Source: RYN-124 sp033851845 (GTDB lineage Bacteria > Actinomycetota > Actinomycetes > Mycobacteriales > SCTD01). From it: a stretch of DNA of 64,000 bases. A program made the position numbers and the translations under genes. Shown here piece after piece: positions 16,602-24,236 of this stretch. The first letter of the stretch is position 1. Each line of letters starts with the position of its first letter. The stretch covers positions 80,015 through 144,014 of the forward strand of contig JAWWOH010000111.1 in assembly GCA_033851845.1 (NCBI GenBank). The letters run 5' to 3'. The notes below the pieces were generated by a model that did not search any database, had not been told where the DNA came from, and was given only the letters and a program-made list of their open reading frames with translations.

Positions 16602-18426
16602 CATGTGGTCACGTTCGTGGGCGGGCGCGCTGGCGGTTGCTCTGGTCCTGGTGGGCGCGCCGCTGGCGACGGCGCGCGTGACGGCACCGTCGACCGACAA
16701 GACCGTCGCCGTGCAGCTGGTGCTGCCCTGGCGAGACCGGGCCGGCGCGCTTGCGCTGGTGCATGCCGTCTCCGATCCGGCCAGCCCGCACTACCGCGAC
16801 TACATCTCGGCAGCCGCCTTCCGGGCCCGGTTCGCACCGACGGCAGCCGACGTCGCGGTCGTCTCGGACTGGGTGCGCAGCGTCGGGCTCGAGGTGGGCA
16901 CGGTGCCGGCCAACCGGATGTACGTGCCGGCGCGCGGTCCGGCAGCACTCGTGACGGGGACGCTGGGCGGCCGGCTGCCGGCGAGCATCGCGCGCCGGGT
17001 CGTCGGCGTCGCCGGTCTGCACGACGTGCCGATCGCGGTGCCTGATCCGCTGCCGGTCGCGGTCCCTGAGGAGCCCGCGACGCCTGCCGACTCGGCGCCC
17101 CCGGCGGCGCTCGTCTACGCGAAGCCCTGCTCGGCCTACCACGGAGCGACGGTGCAGCGATCGCTGCCACCGGCTCTAGGCACGCATCAGCCGGCCGTGA
17201 CCTGCGCGACGACGGTCGCGCAGCAGCGGGCGCGCTACGGCGCGAACCGGCCCGGCGTCGACGGACGCGGCCAGACCGTCGTCGTGGTGGGGTCGCACGC
17301 GATCCCGCGACTGACGAATGATGTCGTGGAGTGGTCGAAGCGCCGGGGCCTGCCGGCCTTGCGTGCTGGTCAGCTGCAGCAGATCTCCTACCCGTCGGCG
17401 TACCAGACCCCGGTGGCCGAGCCGGTGCTGCGCCCGGAGGTATGGGCCCTGCAGGCGCACATGCTCATCGAGAACCTGCATGCGATGGCGCCGGCTGCCG
17501 GCCTCGTCTACCTCGGTACGACGTCCAGCCTCGACCTGGCCAACGGCACCACGCTGGCGGTCGACGCGGGGCTCGGCGACATCGTGATGAACGGCTGGTA
17601 CTCCGCCGGCGAGAACACCAACCAGGCCGAGATCGCGCAGATCAACCAGACCGCGATGCAGGCCGCTGCCACCGGCATCTCGCTGCTGTTCGCGTCGGGG
17701 TCGATCGGTGACAACAGCTCGCAGGGCTCGAAGCCGAGCCCTGAGTACCCCGCCAACGACCCGCTCGTGACCGCCGTCGGGGCCACGTCGCTCATCGTGG
17801 GTCGTGGCGGGGCGATGCGCGAGGCCGGCTGGGCGAAGACGTCGGCGACGCTCAAGGACGGGGAGTGGGACGACGACCCTCGCAACACGTTCCGCGGCAG
17901 CGGGGGCGGGACGAGTGCGGTGAACGATCAGCCCGACTACCAGAAGGGCGTCGTGCCGCCGCGGTTGTCGCGTCGTACCGATGGAACCTTCGGTCGCGCG
18001 GTGCCCGATGTCGCTGTCAACGGCGACGCGGAGACGGGTCTGGTCATCGGCCTCACGCAGCACTTCCCGGACGGCACCGATCGGTACGCCGAGCGCCGGC
18101 ACGCCTCCGACGAGTCGGCGACGGCGGTGTTCGCCGCGCTGCTCGCACTGGCGAACCAAGCGGCCGGGACGAACCTCGGCTTCGTCAACCCGGCGATGTA
18201 CAAGATCGCCGGCTCCGCGGCGTTCCACGACATCGTGCCGCTCGGCTCGCTCGGTGCGGGCATCCGTACCGAGTACGTCGACGGCGCAACGCCGGCCAAG
18301 GGCAAGAAGGCCGTGCTCAAGACCTTCGAGCAGTACGAGAACAACCTGCCGGCGCGCGGCTACGACACCTCGACCGGTCTCGGCTCACCGACCCCGCGCT
18401 GGCTGAGCCTCCTCACCGCCCACTAG
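16585..18426 (+). CDS. Secreted S53 (sedolisin)-like protein, catalytic residues altered
   Basis: 613 residues. Signal peptide (about 7-30), pro-kumamolisin-type activation domain (about 40-170, with SDPASPHYRDYISAAAFRARFAP), then an S53 catalytic fold. The Ser candidate is Ser511 in DESATAVFAALLAL. The usual Glu-x3-Asp pair is seen only as Glu285 with Leu/Gln at 289/290. The oxyanion Asp of the ASGDSG motif is replaced (FASGSIGD, Ser373). It may be an inactive or divergent member. ATG 16585 or 16603 could start the signal peptide; neither has a strong ribosome site. A long hairpin follows the stop. Confidence 0.75.
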   Translation: MSNCCNMWSRSWAGALAVALVLVGAPLATARVTAPSTDKTVAVQLVLPWRDRAGALALVHAVSDPASPHYRDYISAAAFRARFAPTAADVAVVSDWVRSVGLEVGTVPANRMYVPARGPAALVTGTLGGRLPASIARRVVGVAGLHDVPIAVPDPLPVAVPEEPATPADSAPPAALVYAKPCSAYHGATVQRSLPPALGTHQPAVTCATTVAQQRARYGANRPGVDGRGQTVVVVGSHAIPRLTNDVVEWSKRRGLPALRAGQLQQISYPSAYQTPVAEPVLRPEVWALQAHMLIENLHAMAPAAGLVYLGTTSSLDLANGTTLAVDAGLGDIVMNGWYSAGENTNQAEIAQINQTAMQAAATGISLLFASGSIGDNSSQGSKPSPEYPANDPLVTAVGATSLIVGRGGAMREAGWAKTSATLKDGEWDDDPRNTFRGSGGGTSAVNDQPDYQKGVVPPRLSRRTDGTFGRAVPDVAVNGDAETGLVIGLTQHFPDGTDRYAERRHASDESATAVFAALLALANQAAGTNLGFVNPAMYKIAGSAAFHDIVPLGSLGAGIRTEYVDGATPAKGKKAVLKTFEQYENNLPARGYDTSTGLGSPTPRWLSLLTAH

Positions 18427-18466
18427 CCGCCCTTCCCGACCGGTGGGGAGCCTTGCCGCGGCGATC

Positions 18467-18527
18467 GTTGATCACGGGGAGATGGGCGGTTTCGAGTGCG
18501 TCGAACCCGCGCCGAGCCCCGTGATCA
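18467..18527. terminator. Long imperfect hairpin after S53-like gene
   Basis: Outer arms 18469-18479 and 18517-18527 are perfect (11 bp, each containing TGATCA). An inner stem of about 10 bp closes at the TTCGA/TCGAA part. It begins about 40 bp after the stop at 18426. It may be a terminator or another palindromic repeat unit. Confidence 0.6.
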
Positions 18528-18999
18528 CCCGGCGTGGTGTCCTTCCGATCGCACGCCGCGCACGCTCGGGAGCGCTGCCGTAGGCGGACTTTCCGGACTG
18601 CGTGCGCGCGAGCGCACGCTCACCGCGATCGGATCAGGGCGTACGGGGTCCGGGAAGTGCGTGGGCACGACGGCGGCCGCTCTTGGTGGGAGCGGTTGCG
18701 ACGACGGGGTTGCCACCCCGGTCACATTTCGCCGAGAAGTTGCGCGTGCTGGCAACCCGCTCCTTGAGAACAACGACTGGCAGCGGCGGTGCGGCAGGTC
18801 GGCCACGATCAGCCGGCGCCCGGCGTACGGGAGGTGGGTTTCGCGAGAGCCCTGGCGCCACCGGCGTCCATCGTCGATCAGGTTGGAGTAGCCAGCTGCG
18901 CCCCTATCGGCCCCGGACTCTCCAACCTGATCGCCGCAAGGCGCCGGACGCGGTGTGCCGCTGCGCTGCCCGCCGTCGTACGGGAGGTGGGGTTCGGGG
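18528..18999. other. Palindrome-rich intergenic region without convincing gene
   Basis: About 470 bp. Short frames exist on both strands, but none has a plausible start, composition or family pattern. Inverted repeats seen: 9 bp TCCGATCGC/GCGATCGGA, 8 bp GCGTGCGC/GCGCACGC, and the element at 18875-18933. A 20-bp direct repeat (18824-18843 and 18977-18996, one mismatch) flanks that element. May be a decayed mobile or repeat region. Confidence 0.5.
18875..18933. repeat. Palindromic element, copy A (CGATCAGGTTGGAG arms)
   Basis: Arms 18875-18888 and 18920-18933 are perfectly complementary (14 bp) around a 31-bp loop that ends in GACT. The same arms and the same GACT occur at 45944-46005, and a diverged copy at 37253-37312. 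Confidence 0.8.
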
Positions 19000-19215
19000 C
19001 TAGTTGGCGAGGGAGGGGTGGTCGGCCGCGGGCGCGCCCTGGCCGGCGAGGGCGCGCTGCATCGCGAGCTCGGCCTCACGTCGGGACCTCGCCCAGGCCG
19101 CTTCGGCGGACATCGATGCCCACGCGTTGCGGCGAGCAGCGCGCTGACCGCCGTGGGGGAGCGCGAACAAGGTGAGCGACTGGACCGTGCGAGTCACGGG
19201 ACGGACGGCGAGCAT
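19000..19215 (-). CDS. Small protein with LPHGGQ-ARRNAWASM motif (paralog 2)
   Basis: 71 residues, paralog of the protein at 16265-16465: LTLFALPHGGQRAARRNAWASMS, then an Arg/Glu/Ala-rich helix. A GAGG ribosome site is just upstream of the ATG. A promoter with TTGCTC, an 18-bp spacer and CATAAT lies at 19267-19296 on the same strand. Both copies point leftward and flank the S53-like gene and the palindrome-rich gap. Function unknown. Confidence 0.75.
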   Translation of the reverse strand: MLAVRPVTRTVQSLTLFALPHGGQRAARRNAWASMSAEAAWARSRREAELAMQRALAGQGAPAADHPSLAN

Positions 19216-19266
19216 GCGGACCTCGAGGCGGACGGCGGGCAGGACCCCGACAACTTCGACGGCGGA

Positions 19267-19296
19267 ATTATGGCGCCGCAGGCCCGAAAGGAGCAA
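19267..19296 (-). promoter_or_regulatory. Sigma-70-like promoter of small paralog 2
   Basis: On the minus strand TTGCTC (19291-19296) and CATAAT (19267-19272) are separated by 18 bp. This is the most AT-rich spot nearby and would give a leader of about 45 nt. Confidence 0.5.
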
Positions 19297-19310
19297 TACG
19301 CGCGAATCGG

Positions 19311-20270
19311 TCAGGCGGTGGCGGCGCGGCGGGCGATCGCCTGCTCGTCGCGCCGGAGGCGCGCCATGTCGTAGAGCCGGCCGGCCCGGTACGACGAGCG
19401 CACCAGCGGTCCGCTCATCACGCCGGCGAAGCCGATCTCCAGCGCTTCCTCCTGGAGCTCGACGAACTCCTCCGGCTTCACCCAGCGCTCGACCGGGTGG
19501 TGCCGCGGTGACGGCCGCAGGTACTGCGTGATCGTCACCAGCTCGCAGCCGGCGTCGTGCAGGTCCTGCAGCGCGGCGGAGACCTCGGCCCGCTCCTCGC
19601 CCATCCCGAGGATGAGGTTGGACTTCGTGACCAGCCCGACGTCGCGCGCCGAGCGGAGGACCGACAGCGAGCGCTCGTAGCGGAACCCCGGCCGGATCCG
19701 CCGGAAGATCCGCGGCACCGTCTCGATGTTGTGCGCGAGCACCTCGGGCGCGGAACCGAACACTTCCGCGAGCTGCGACGGCTCTGCGTCGAAGTCGGGG
19801 ATGAGCAGCTCCACCCCGATGCCCGGCAGGGCGGCGTGGATCTGCCGCACCGTCTCGGCGTACAGCCATGCCCCGCCGTCGGGCAGGTCGTCGCGCGCGA
19901 CACCGGTCACCGTGGCGTAGTGCAGTCCCATCGTCGCGACCGACTCGGCGACCCGACGCGGCTCGTCGACGTCGTACTCGGCGGGCTTGCCGGTGTCGAT
20001 CTGGCAGAAGTCGCACCGCCGGGTGCACTGGTCACCGCCGATGAGGAACGTCGCCTCGCGGTCCTCCCAGCACTCGTAGATGTTGGGGCAGCCGGCCGCT
20101 TCGCAGACGGTGTGCAGGCCCTCGCGCTTCACCAGCGCCTTGAGCTCGGTGTACTCCGGCCCCATCAACGCGCGTGTCTTGATCCACGACGGCTTCTTCT
20201 CGATGGGCGTCTGCGCGTTGCGCACCTCGAGCCGGAGCATCTTGCGCCCGTCCGGCGTCACAGCGGTCAC
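19311..20270 (-). CDS. lipA: Lipoyl synthase
   Basis: Radical SAM enzyme that inserts two sulfurs into octanoyl groups on E2 and GcvH lipoyl domains. 319 residues. The auxiliary cluster motif CEAAGCPNIYEC (C-x4-C-x5-C), the radical SAM motif CTRRCDFC, and the C-terminal RSSYRAG are all present, so it looks functional. GTG 20270 is chosen because TAGCCT lies 5 nt before it on the minus strand and the protein then matches family N-termini. Its partner lipB is 2.9 kb away on the same strand, and clients sucB and gcvT are in the same window. Confidence 0.95.
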   Translation of the reverse strand: MTAVTPDGRKMLRLEVRNAQTPIEKKPSWIKTRALMGPEYTELKALVKREGLHTVCEAAGCPNIYECWEDREATFLIGGDQCTRRCDFCQIDTGKPAEYDVDEPRRVAESVATMGLHYATVTGVARDDLPDGGAWLYAETVRQIHAALPGIGVELLIPDFDAEPSQLAEVFGSAPEVLAHNIETVPRIFRRIRPGFRYERSLSVLRSARDVGLVTKSNLILGMGEERAEVSAALQDLHDAGCELVTITQYLRPSPRHHPVERWVKPEEFVELQEEALEIGFAGVMSGPLVRSSYRAGRLYDMARLRRDEQAIARRAATA

Positions 20271-20275
20271 ACCAC

Positions 20276-20304
20276 AGGCTAACGCCGCGACGGCCCGATA
20301 CCGT
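20276..20304. promoter_or_regulatory. Divergent leaderless promoters of lipA and LLM oxidoreductase
   Basis: TAGCCT on the minus strand (20276-20281) is 5 nt before the lipA GTG. TACCGT on the plus strand (20299-20304) is 6 nt before the ATG at 20311. The whole gap is only 40 bp. Confidence 0.6.
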
Positions 20305-20310
20305 CCCGAC

Positions 20311-21222
20311 ATGGATGTGCGGATCTTCACCGAACCCCAGGAAGGCGCGACGTACGACGACCTGCTCGCCGTCGCCCGGCGTACCGAAGAGCTCGGCTTC
20401 GACGCCTTCTTCCGCTCCGACCACTACGTCGCCTTCTCCGGTGACGGTCAGCCCGGCCCGACCGACGCGTGGATCACGCTGGCCGGCCTTGCCCGGGAGA
20501 CGAACCGGATCCGCCTCGGGACCCTGGTGACGCCTGTGACGTTCCGCCGCCCCGGCCCCCTCGCGATCTCCGTCGCGCAGGTCGACCAGATGTCGGGTGG
20601 CCGGGTCGAGCTCGGGCTCGGGACCGGCTGGTTCGACGGTGAGCACACGATGTACGGGATCCCGTTCCCGCCGATGAAGACGCGGTTCGAGCTGCTCGAG
20701 GAGCAGCTGCAGATTCTGCGCGGGTTGTGGTCAGCGGACGGCACGTTCTCGTACGACGGCACGCACTACGAGCTGAGCGACTCGCCCGCGCTGCCCAAGC
20801 CGGTGCAGCGGCCAGGGCCGCCGATCATCATCGGCGGCTACGGCGCGACGCGAACCCCTCGACTGGCCGCGACGTACGCCGACGAGTTCAACGTCCCGAT
20901 GGGTCAGCTCGATGTCACGGCCCAGCAGTTTGACCGGGTGCGCGAGGCGAGCAAGGCGACCGGGCGCGACGTGCTCCTGTCCGCCGCCCAGACGATCTGC
21001 GTCGGGAAGGACGAAGCAGAGGTACGCCGGCGCGCGGACGCGATCGGGCAGGCACCCGAGCAGCTGCGCGCGACCGGCCTTGGCGGCACCCCGGCAGAGG
21101 TGGTCGACAAGATCGGTGCATTCGCCGCCGCCGGCGCCACGCGCATCTACCTGCAGACGCTCGACCTGTCCGACCTCGACCACCTCGACCTCATCGCCGC
21201 CGAGGTCGTCCCGCAGCTGTGA
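20311..21222 (+). CDS. LLM-class F420-dependent oxidoreductase
   Basis: 303 residues with the luciferase-like TIM barrel. ARRTEELGFDAFFRSDHY, TNRIRLGTLVTPVTFRRPGPLAISVAQVDQMSGGRVELGLGTGW and PIIIGGYGATRTPRLAATYADEFN are typical of the F420-dependent TIGR03560-like group in actinobacteria. The cofactor is expected to be F420 (inference from family). Substrate unknown. The gene starts divergently from lipA with a leaderless promoter. The last codon overlaps the following lipoprotein (GTGA). Confidence 0.88.
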   Translation: MDVRIFTEPQEGATYDDLLAVARRTEELGFDAFFRSDHYVAFSGDGQPGPTDAWITLAGLARETNRIRLGTLVTPVTFRRPGPLAISVAQVDQMSGGRVELGLGTGWFDGEHTMYGIPFPPMKTRFELLEEQLQILRGLWSADGTFSYDGTHYELSDSPALPKPVQRPGPPIIIGGYGATRTPRLAATYADEFNVPMGQLDVTAQQFDRVREASKATGRDVLLSAAQTICVGKDEAEVRRRADAIGQAPEQLRATGLGGTPAEVVDKIGAFAAAGATRIYLQTLDLSDLDHLDLIAAEVVPQL

Positions 21223-21764
21223 AGTGGCTGACCTGGCTCGCGGTGCTGCTCGTGGTCGGCTGTTCCGGCTCGTCGGCCTCGACCTCCGCCACTCCGCACG
21301 TGACGATCGACGTGCCCATCGATCCCGGCGACGTGGCGCAGCACGGTGAGGTGCGGGCCGGCCATCAGCTGTTCCGACCGCTCGCCGGTCGTTGCGGCAT
21401 CGTCGGCGTCACCGGCAGCCACGCGGAGTTCGTGCCGAAGCGGCCGCTGTGCCACCTGCGGCTGCGGATCACCGCCGACGACGCGACGGCGCACGCGGTG
21501 ACGCTCGCCGATCAGCAGCTCGTCCTGTCCGACGGCACGCGGGTGAGCCTCAGTCCGGATGCGATGCACGTCAAGCGGCAGCCGACGGAGGTGCTGCTCG
21601 GTGCGCGCAACGCTGCCGAGGTCGACCTGTGGTGGGAGCCGCCCGTCGGTGCGAAGGTGCGCGGCGTGCTGCTCGTGGGCGATCACGACGTCGAGGTGCA
21701 GGGAACGACCACGAACCCGGCCACGAACCGCAACGGTGTGGAGCTTCCGTTGCGCGGCTTCTAG
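21219..21764 (+). CDS. Lipoprotein with DUF4352-like extracellular domain
   Basis: 181 residues. Lipobox VVGC at residues 12-15, then a Ser/Thr linker and a beta-rich domain (RLRITADDATAHAVTLADQQLVLSDGTRVSLSPDA) resembling DUF4352/telobox-like exported proteins. GTG start overlaps the LLM stop. The stop overlaps the converging gene by 4 bp. Function unknown. Confidence 0.7.
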   Translation: MKWLTWLAVLLVVGCSGSSASTSATPHVTIDVPIDPGDVAQHGEVRAGHQLFRPLAGRCGIVGVTGSHAEFVPKRPLCHLRLRITADDATAHAVTLADQQLVLSDGTRVSLSPDAMHVKRQPTEVLLGARNAAEVDLWWEPPVGAKVRGVLLVGDHDVEVQGTTTNPATNRNGVELPLRGF

Positions 21765-22345
21765 CGGTTCATGAACGCGTCGATGGTGACGGCCAGCGCG
21801 CCGGCGACCCGCCAGTCGAGCGTGCCGTCCGCGATGGTGATGCGGTAGACATCGCGCAGCTTCATCTGCCGCTCGATGCTCATGGTCAGGCCGTCACTCG
21901 ACGTGAAGTCGAAGTGGATCGGGAAGATCCACGGCCAGTCGGTCAGCACCTCGACGGCACGCCGCGCGAGCGCCTTGATGACCCCGCGCTCCTTGCCGAT
22001 AAGCCGGCGGCCGCCGACGTCGACCGTGTACGTCGACTGCGTCAATGAGGACTTGAAGTTCTTCTGGATCGTCGCCAGGACGGATCCATCGGCAGCGGCG
22101 ACGTCGTACGTGCCCGCGATCTCGAAGACGTTCCGCGCTGCGATCGTGAACACGACCTGCGTGCGGTCCGGTCCGGACCAGAAGGTCACCTTCTCCTTCA
22201 GCGAGAAGCGCTTCTGCTCGGCGTAACCGAGGACCTTTTCCGCGCCGGCTGTGTCGATCCCCACGAGGTCGTAGCGGTTCTGCACGACCGTGAACTTCTG
22301 GCGGAGCTCGAGCGCGTACGCCGGGGCAGGGACGGGAGACGTCAT
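21761..22345 (-). CDS. LURP-one/tubby-like family protein
   Basis: 194 residues with the beta-barrel pattern LRQKFTVVQNRYDLVG, LGYAEQKRFSLKEKVTFW, FTIAARNVFEIAGTYDVA and IGKERGVIKALAR. This matches the LURP-one-related/phospholipid scramblase-like superfamily in bacteria. Function in bacteria is unknown. A TAGCCT box at 22352-22357, which includes the stop codon of the upstream gene, lies 6 nt before the ATG. Confidence 0.78.
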   Translation of the reverse strand: MTSPVPAPAYALELRQKFTVVQNRYDLVGIDTAGAEKVLGYAEQKRFSLKEKVTFWSGPDRTQVVFTIAARNVFEIAGTYDVAAADGSVLATIQKNFKSSLTQSTYTVDVGGRRLIGKERGVIKALARRAVEVLTDWPWIFPIHFDFTSSDGLTMSIERQMKLRDVYRITIADGTLDWRVAGALAVTIDAFMNR

Positions 22346-22351
22346 CGGCCG

Positions 22352-22357
22352 AGGCTA
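22352..22357 (-). promoter_or_regulatory. Leaderless -10 box sharing the upstream stop codon
   Basis: Minus-strand TAGCCT; its TAG is the stop codon of the MOSC gene (22355-22357). It lies 6 nt before the ATG at 22345. Confidence 0.55.
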
Positions 22358-23131
22358 GCGGTGAACGGGGACCGTCGGCTCCGGCGTCGGCCGCGGTGCC
22401 GGTACGACGCCCGGCTCGACGATGACCGGGTCACCGGTCCGGACGCGGCCCGACGAGACGACGCGGGCGTAGATGCGACTCGCGCCCGGTCGCACCTCGT
22501 GCGCGATGCGTCGGAAGTCCCCGTCGCCGAACCAGTGCGCGTTCTTCTTGCAGGGAATCGCATATGGCGTCGTCTCGAGCAGCGCGCTGCCGACCTGCAG
22601 GTGCAGCCCGGGCCGCATCAGTCTCCAGTCGAGTCCGCGGACGGTGACGTTCTCCCCGGCCGAGCCGTAGCCGATGGGGTGCCCATCGGCCGCGAGTGCG
22701 TCGATGACATCGGCGGACCAGAGGCAGACGGCCTGCCACGGTCGGCCGTGGTGCCGGCGATTGGCCTGCCGGTCGCCGGCCAGCCCGCGCGCGGTGACGA
22801 GGGCTGCGGGGACGGGCAGCTTGGGCACCCCACCGGGCGACGTGCTGATCTGCTCGACCGTGCCCGCGCTCATCGGCGCCGGGTCCATGGCTTGCCGCAC
22901 CCGGCCGGCCTCGCCGAGCAGTCGCCACGCCTCGTGCGCGATGTCGACGTCCGGTTCCGCGGCGCTGAGCTCGACGAGCCTCGACGCTGTGTCCGCGAGT
23001 GCCGCCACCACCTGGTCCGGCGCACCTTCGAGGAGCTGGCCGAACCACGGCCGGATCGCGTGCGCGAGGGTGCGCTGCAGATCGCTGCGCGACCATGCCG
23101 CGGCGTCGAAGCCGCACGCCGGACAGGACAT
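22355..23131 (-). CDS. MOSC-domain protein with N-terminal CxxC helical domain
   Basis: 258 residues. N-terminal CPAC followed by about 80 residues resembling a DinB-like helical bundle, then a MOSC domain (about 95-245) with GLAGDRQANRRHHGRPWQAV, GSAGENVTVRGLDW and the conserved Cys in IPCKKNAHWF. MOSC domains bind sulfur-carrying molybdenum cofactor or reduce N-hydroxylated compounds. The fusion is found in some actinobacteria. A TAGCGT box overlaps the lipB stop 6 nt before the ATG. Confidence 0.8.
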   Translation of the reverse strand: MSCPACGFDAAAWSRSDLQRTLAHAIRPWFGQLLEGAPDQVVAALADTASRLVELSAAEPDVDIAHEAWRLLGEAGRVRQAMDPAPMSAGTVEQISTSPGGVPKLPVPAALVTARGLAGDRQANRRHHGRPWQAVCLWSADVIDALAADGHPIGYGSAGENVTVRGLDWRLMRPGLHLQVGSALLETTPYAIPCKKNAHWFGDGDFRRIAHEVRPGASRIYARVVSSGRVRTGDPVIVEPGVVPAPRPTPEPTVPVHR

Positions 23132-23137
23132 GCCTTG

Positions 23138-23143
23138 ACGCTA
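23138..23143 (-). promoter_or_regulatory. Leaderless -10 box sharing the lipB stop codon
   Basis: Minus-strand TAGCGT; its TAG is the lipB stop (23141-23143). It is 6 nt before the ATG at 23131. Confidence 0.55.
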
Positions 23144-23770
23144 GGGCGCGAGCGCGACCGCCGCAGCCGAATATGAGAGCGCGGGCAAGGTGGTCTCCAG
23201 CAGCGGCAGCACCTCGGGAACGGTGACGTCGCGGCCGAGCTCTTTGGACAGCGAGGTCACGGTCGCGTCGCGGATGCCGCACGGCACGATCCGGTCGTAC
23301 GCCGACAGGTCCGGGTCGCAGTTCAGCGCGAAGCCGTGCATGGTGACGCCGCGTGCGACCCGGATGCCGATGGCCGCGATCTTGCGCGCGCCGTCTACGG
23401 TCCACACGCCGCTGCGTCCCTCGACGCGGGCGGAGTCGAGCCCGAGGGTTGCGCAGACGTCGATGAGCAGCTGCTCGAGCCGGCGTACGTAGTCGACGAC
23501 GTCGACGGGGTCGGCGAGCCGCAGGATCGGGTAGCCGGTGATCTGTCCCGGGCCGTGCCAGGTGATCTTGCCGCCGCGATCGACGTCGACGACCGGTGTG
23601 CCGTCGTGCGGCCGCTCCCAGGGCTCGGTGCGCTTGCCGGCCGTGTAGACGGGTTCGTGCTCGAGCAGCAGCGTGACGTCCTCGGCCCCCCCGACCACCT
23701 GCGCGTGCAAGGCCTGCTGGAGGCGCCACGCATCGGCGTACGGCACCTGCCCGAGCCGCTGGATCAGCAC
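23141..23770 (-). CDS. lipB: Octanoyl-[ACP]:protein octanoyltransferase
   Basis: 209 residues. Transfers octanoyl from acyl carrier protein to lipoyl domains; LipA then adds sulfur. Motifs: LLLEHEPVYTAGKRTE, GGKITWHGPGQITGYPIL, RKIAAIGI with the catalytic Lys, HGFALNCDPDL, and PCGI with the catalytic Cys. GTG 23770 follows a TACGCT box by 6 nt, a leaderless arrangement. Gene order lipB then lipA is conserved in actinobacteria but here the two are separated by five genes. Confidence 0.95.
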   Translation of the reverse strand: MLIQRLGQVPYADAWRLQQALHAQVVGGAEDVTLLLEHEPVYTAGKRTEPWERPHDGTPVVDVDRGGKITWHGPGQITGYPILRLADPVDVVDYVRRLEQLLIDVCATLGLDSARVEGRSGVWTVDGARKIAAIGIRVARGVTMHGFALNCDPDLSAYDRIVPCGIRDATVTSLSKELGRDVTVPEVLPLLETTLPALSYSAAAVALAP

Positions 23771-23776
23771 AACACA

Positions 23777-23782
23777 AGCGTA
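23777..23782 (-). promoter_or_regulatory. Leaderless -10 box of lipB
   Basis: Minus-strand TACGCT ending 6 nt before the GTG start at 23770. Confidence 0.55.
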
Positions 23783-23789
23783 CGGCGGG

Positions 23790-24236
23790 TCAGGGCGTCG
23801 TGGTCCACGCCTGACCGGCGAGCAGCGCGTGCCGCTCCTCGCACGCGTCAGCGCCGTTGTCGGTGAAGCTCAGGCTGCCTGCGGCCCGGGCGACCGTGTA
23901 CGCACCGACCCCGCACTCGGCGTCGGTGAACAGCAAGCCGTCGGCGGTGACGACGTAGGTGCCCGCGAAGGTGTGCTGTGGCGAGACGATCTGGTAGCGA
24001 CCGTCCGGCCCGAGCACCAGCCGCCAGCGCCCGTCGAGGTCGCCCTCGAGCTTCACCGTGCGTCCGTAGGTTCCGACCGCGAACGACGCGGGCGGGGGTG
24101 TGGCAACCAGCGCGGACGGCGAGGGCTCAGCCGCCGGGCTGGTGGACGTGGTCTGCTGATTCCCGGGTCCGCTGCTTCCGGAGCAGGCGGTCAGAGCGAG
24201 CAGGCCCGCCACGGTCGCCGTACGAACAGCGGTCAT
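23790..24236 (-). CDS. Small lipoprotein, function unknown
   Basis: 148 residues: signal peptide with lipobox LTAC, a Ser/Pro/Thr linker, then a compact beta domain (VGTYGRTVKLEGDLDGRWRLVLGPDGRYQIVS, DAECG, DACEER). The layout suggests a lipocalin-like or META-like small beta fold with two Cys. The ATG overlaps the stop of the upstream peptidase gene (TGATG), so the two are coupled. Confidence 0.7.
   Translation of the reverse strand: MTAVRTATVAGLLALTACSGSSGPGNQQTTSTSPAAEPSPSALVATPPPASFAVGTYGRTVKLEGDLDGRWRLVLGPDGRYQIVSPQHTFAGTYVVTADGLLFTDAECGVGAYTVARAAGSLSFTDNGADACEERHALLAGQAWTTTP

Noticed and set aside
20311..21222. LLM oxidoreductase as an antibiotic-resistance or alkanesulfonate monooxygenase gene
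   Set aside because: Sequence fits the broad F420-dependent group; nothing points to a specific substrate, so no gene symbol is given.
22431..23777. 448-codon minus-strand frame overlapping lipB and the MOSC gene
   Set aside because: Shadow in a different frame; lipB and MOSC motifs are intact in their own frames and the long frame is Arg/Pro-rich low complexity.
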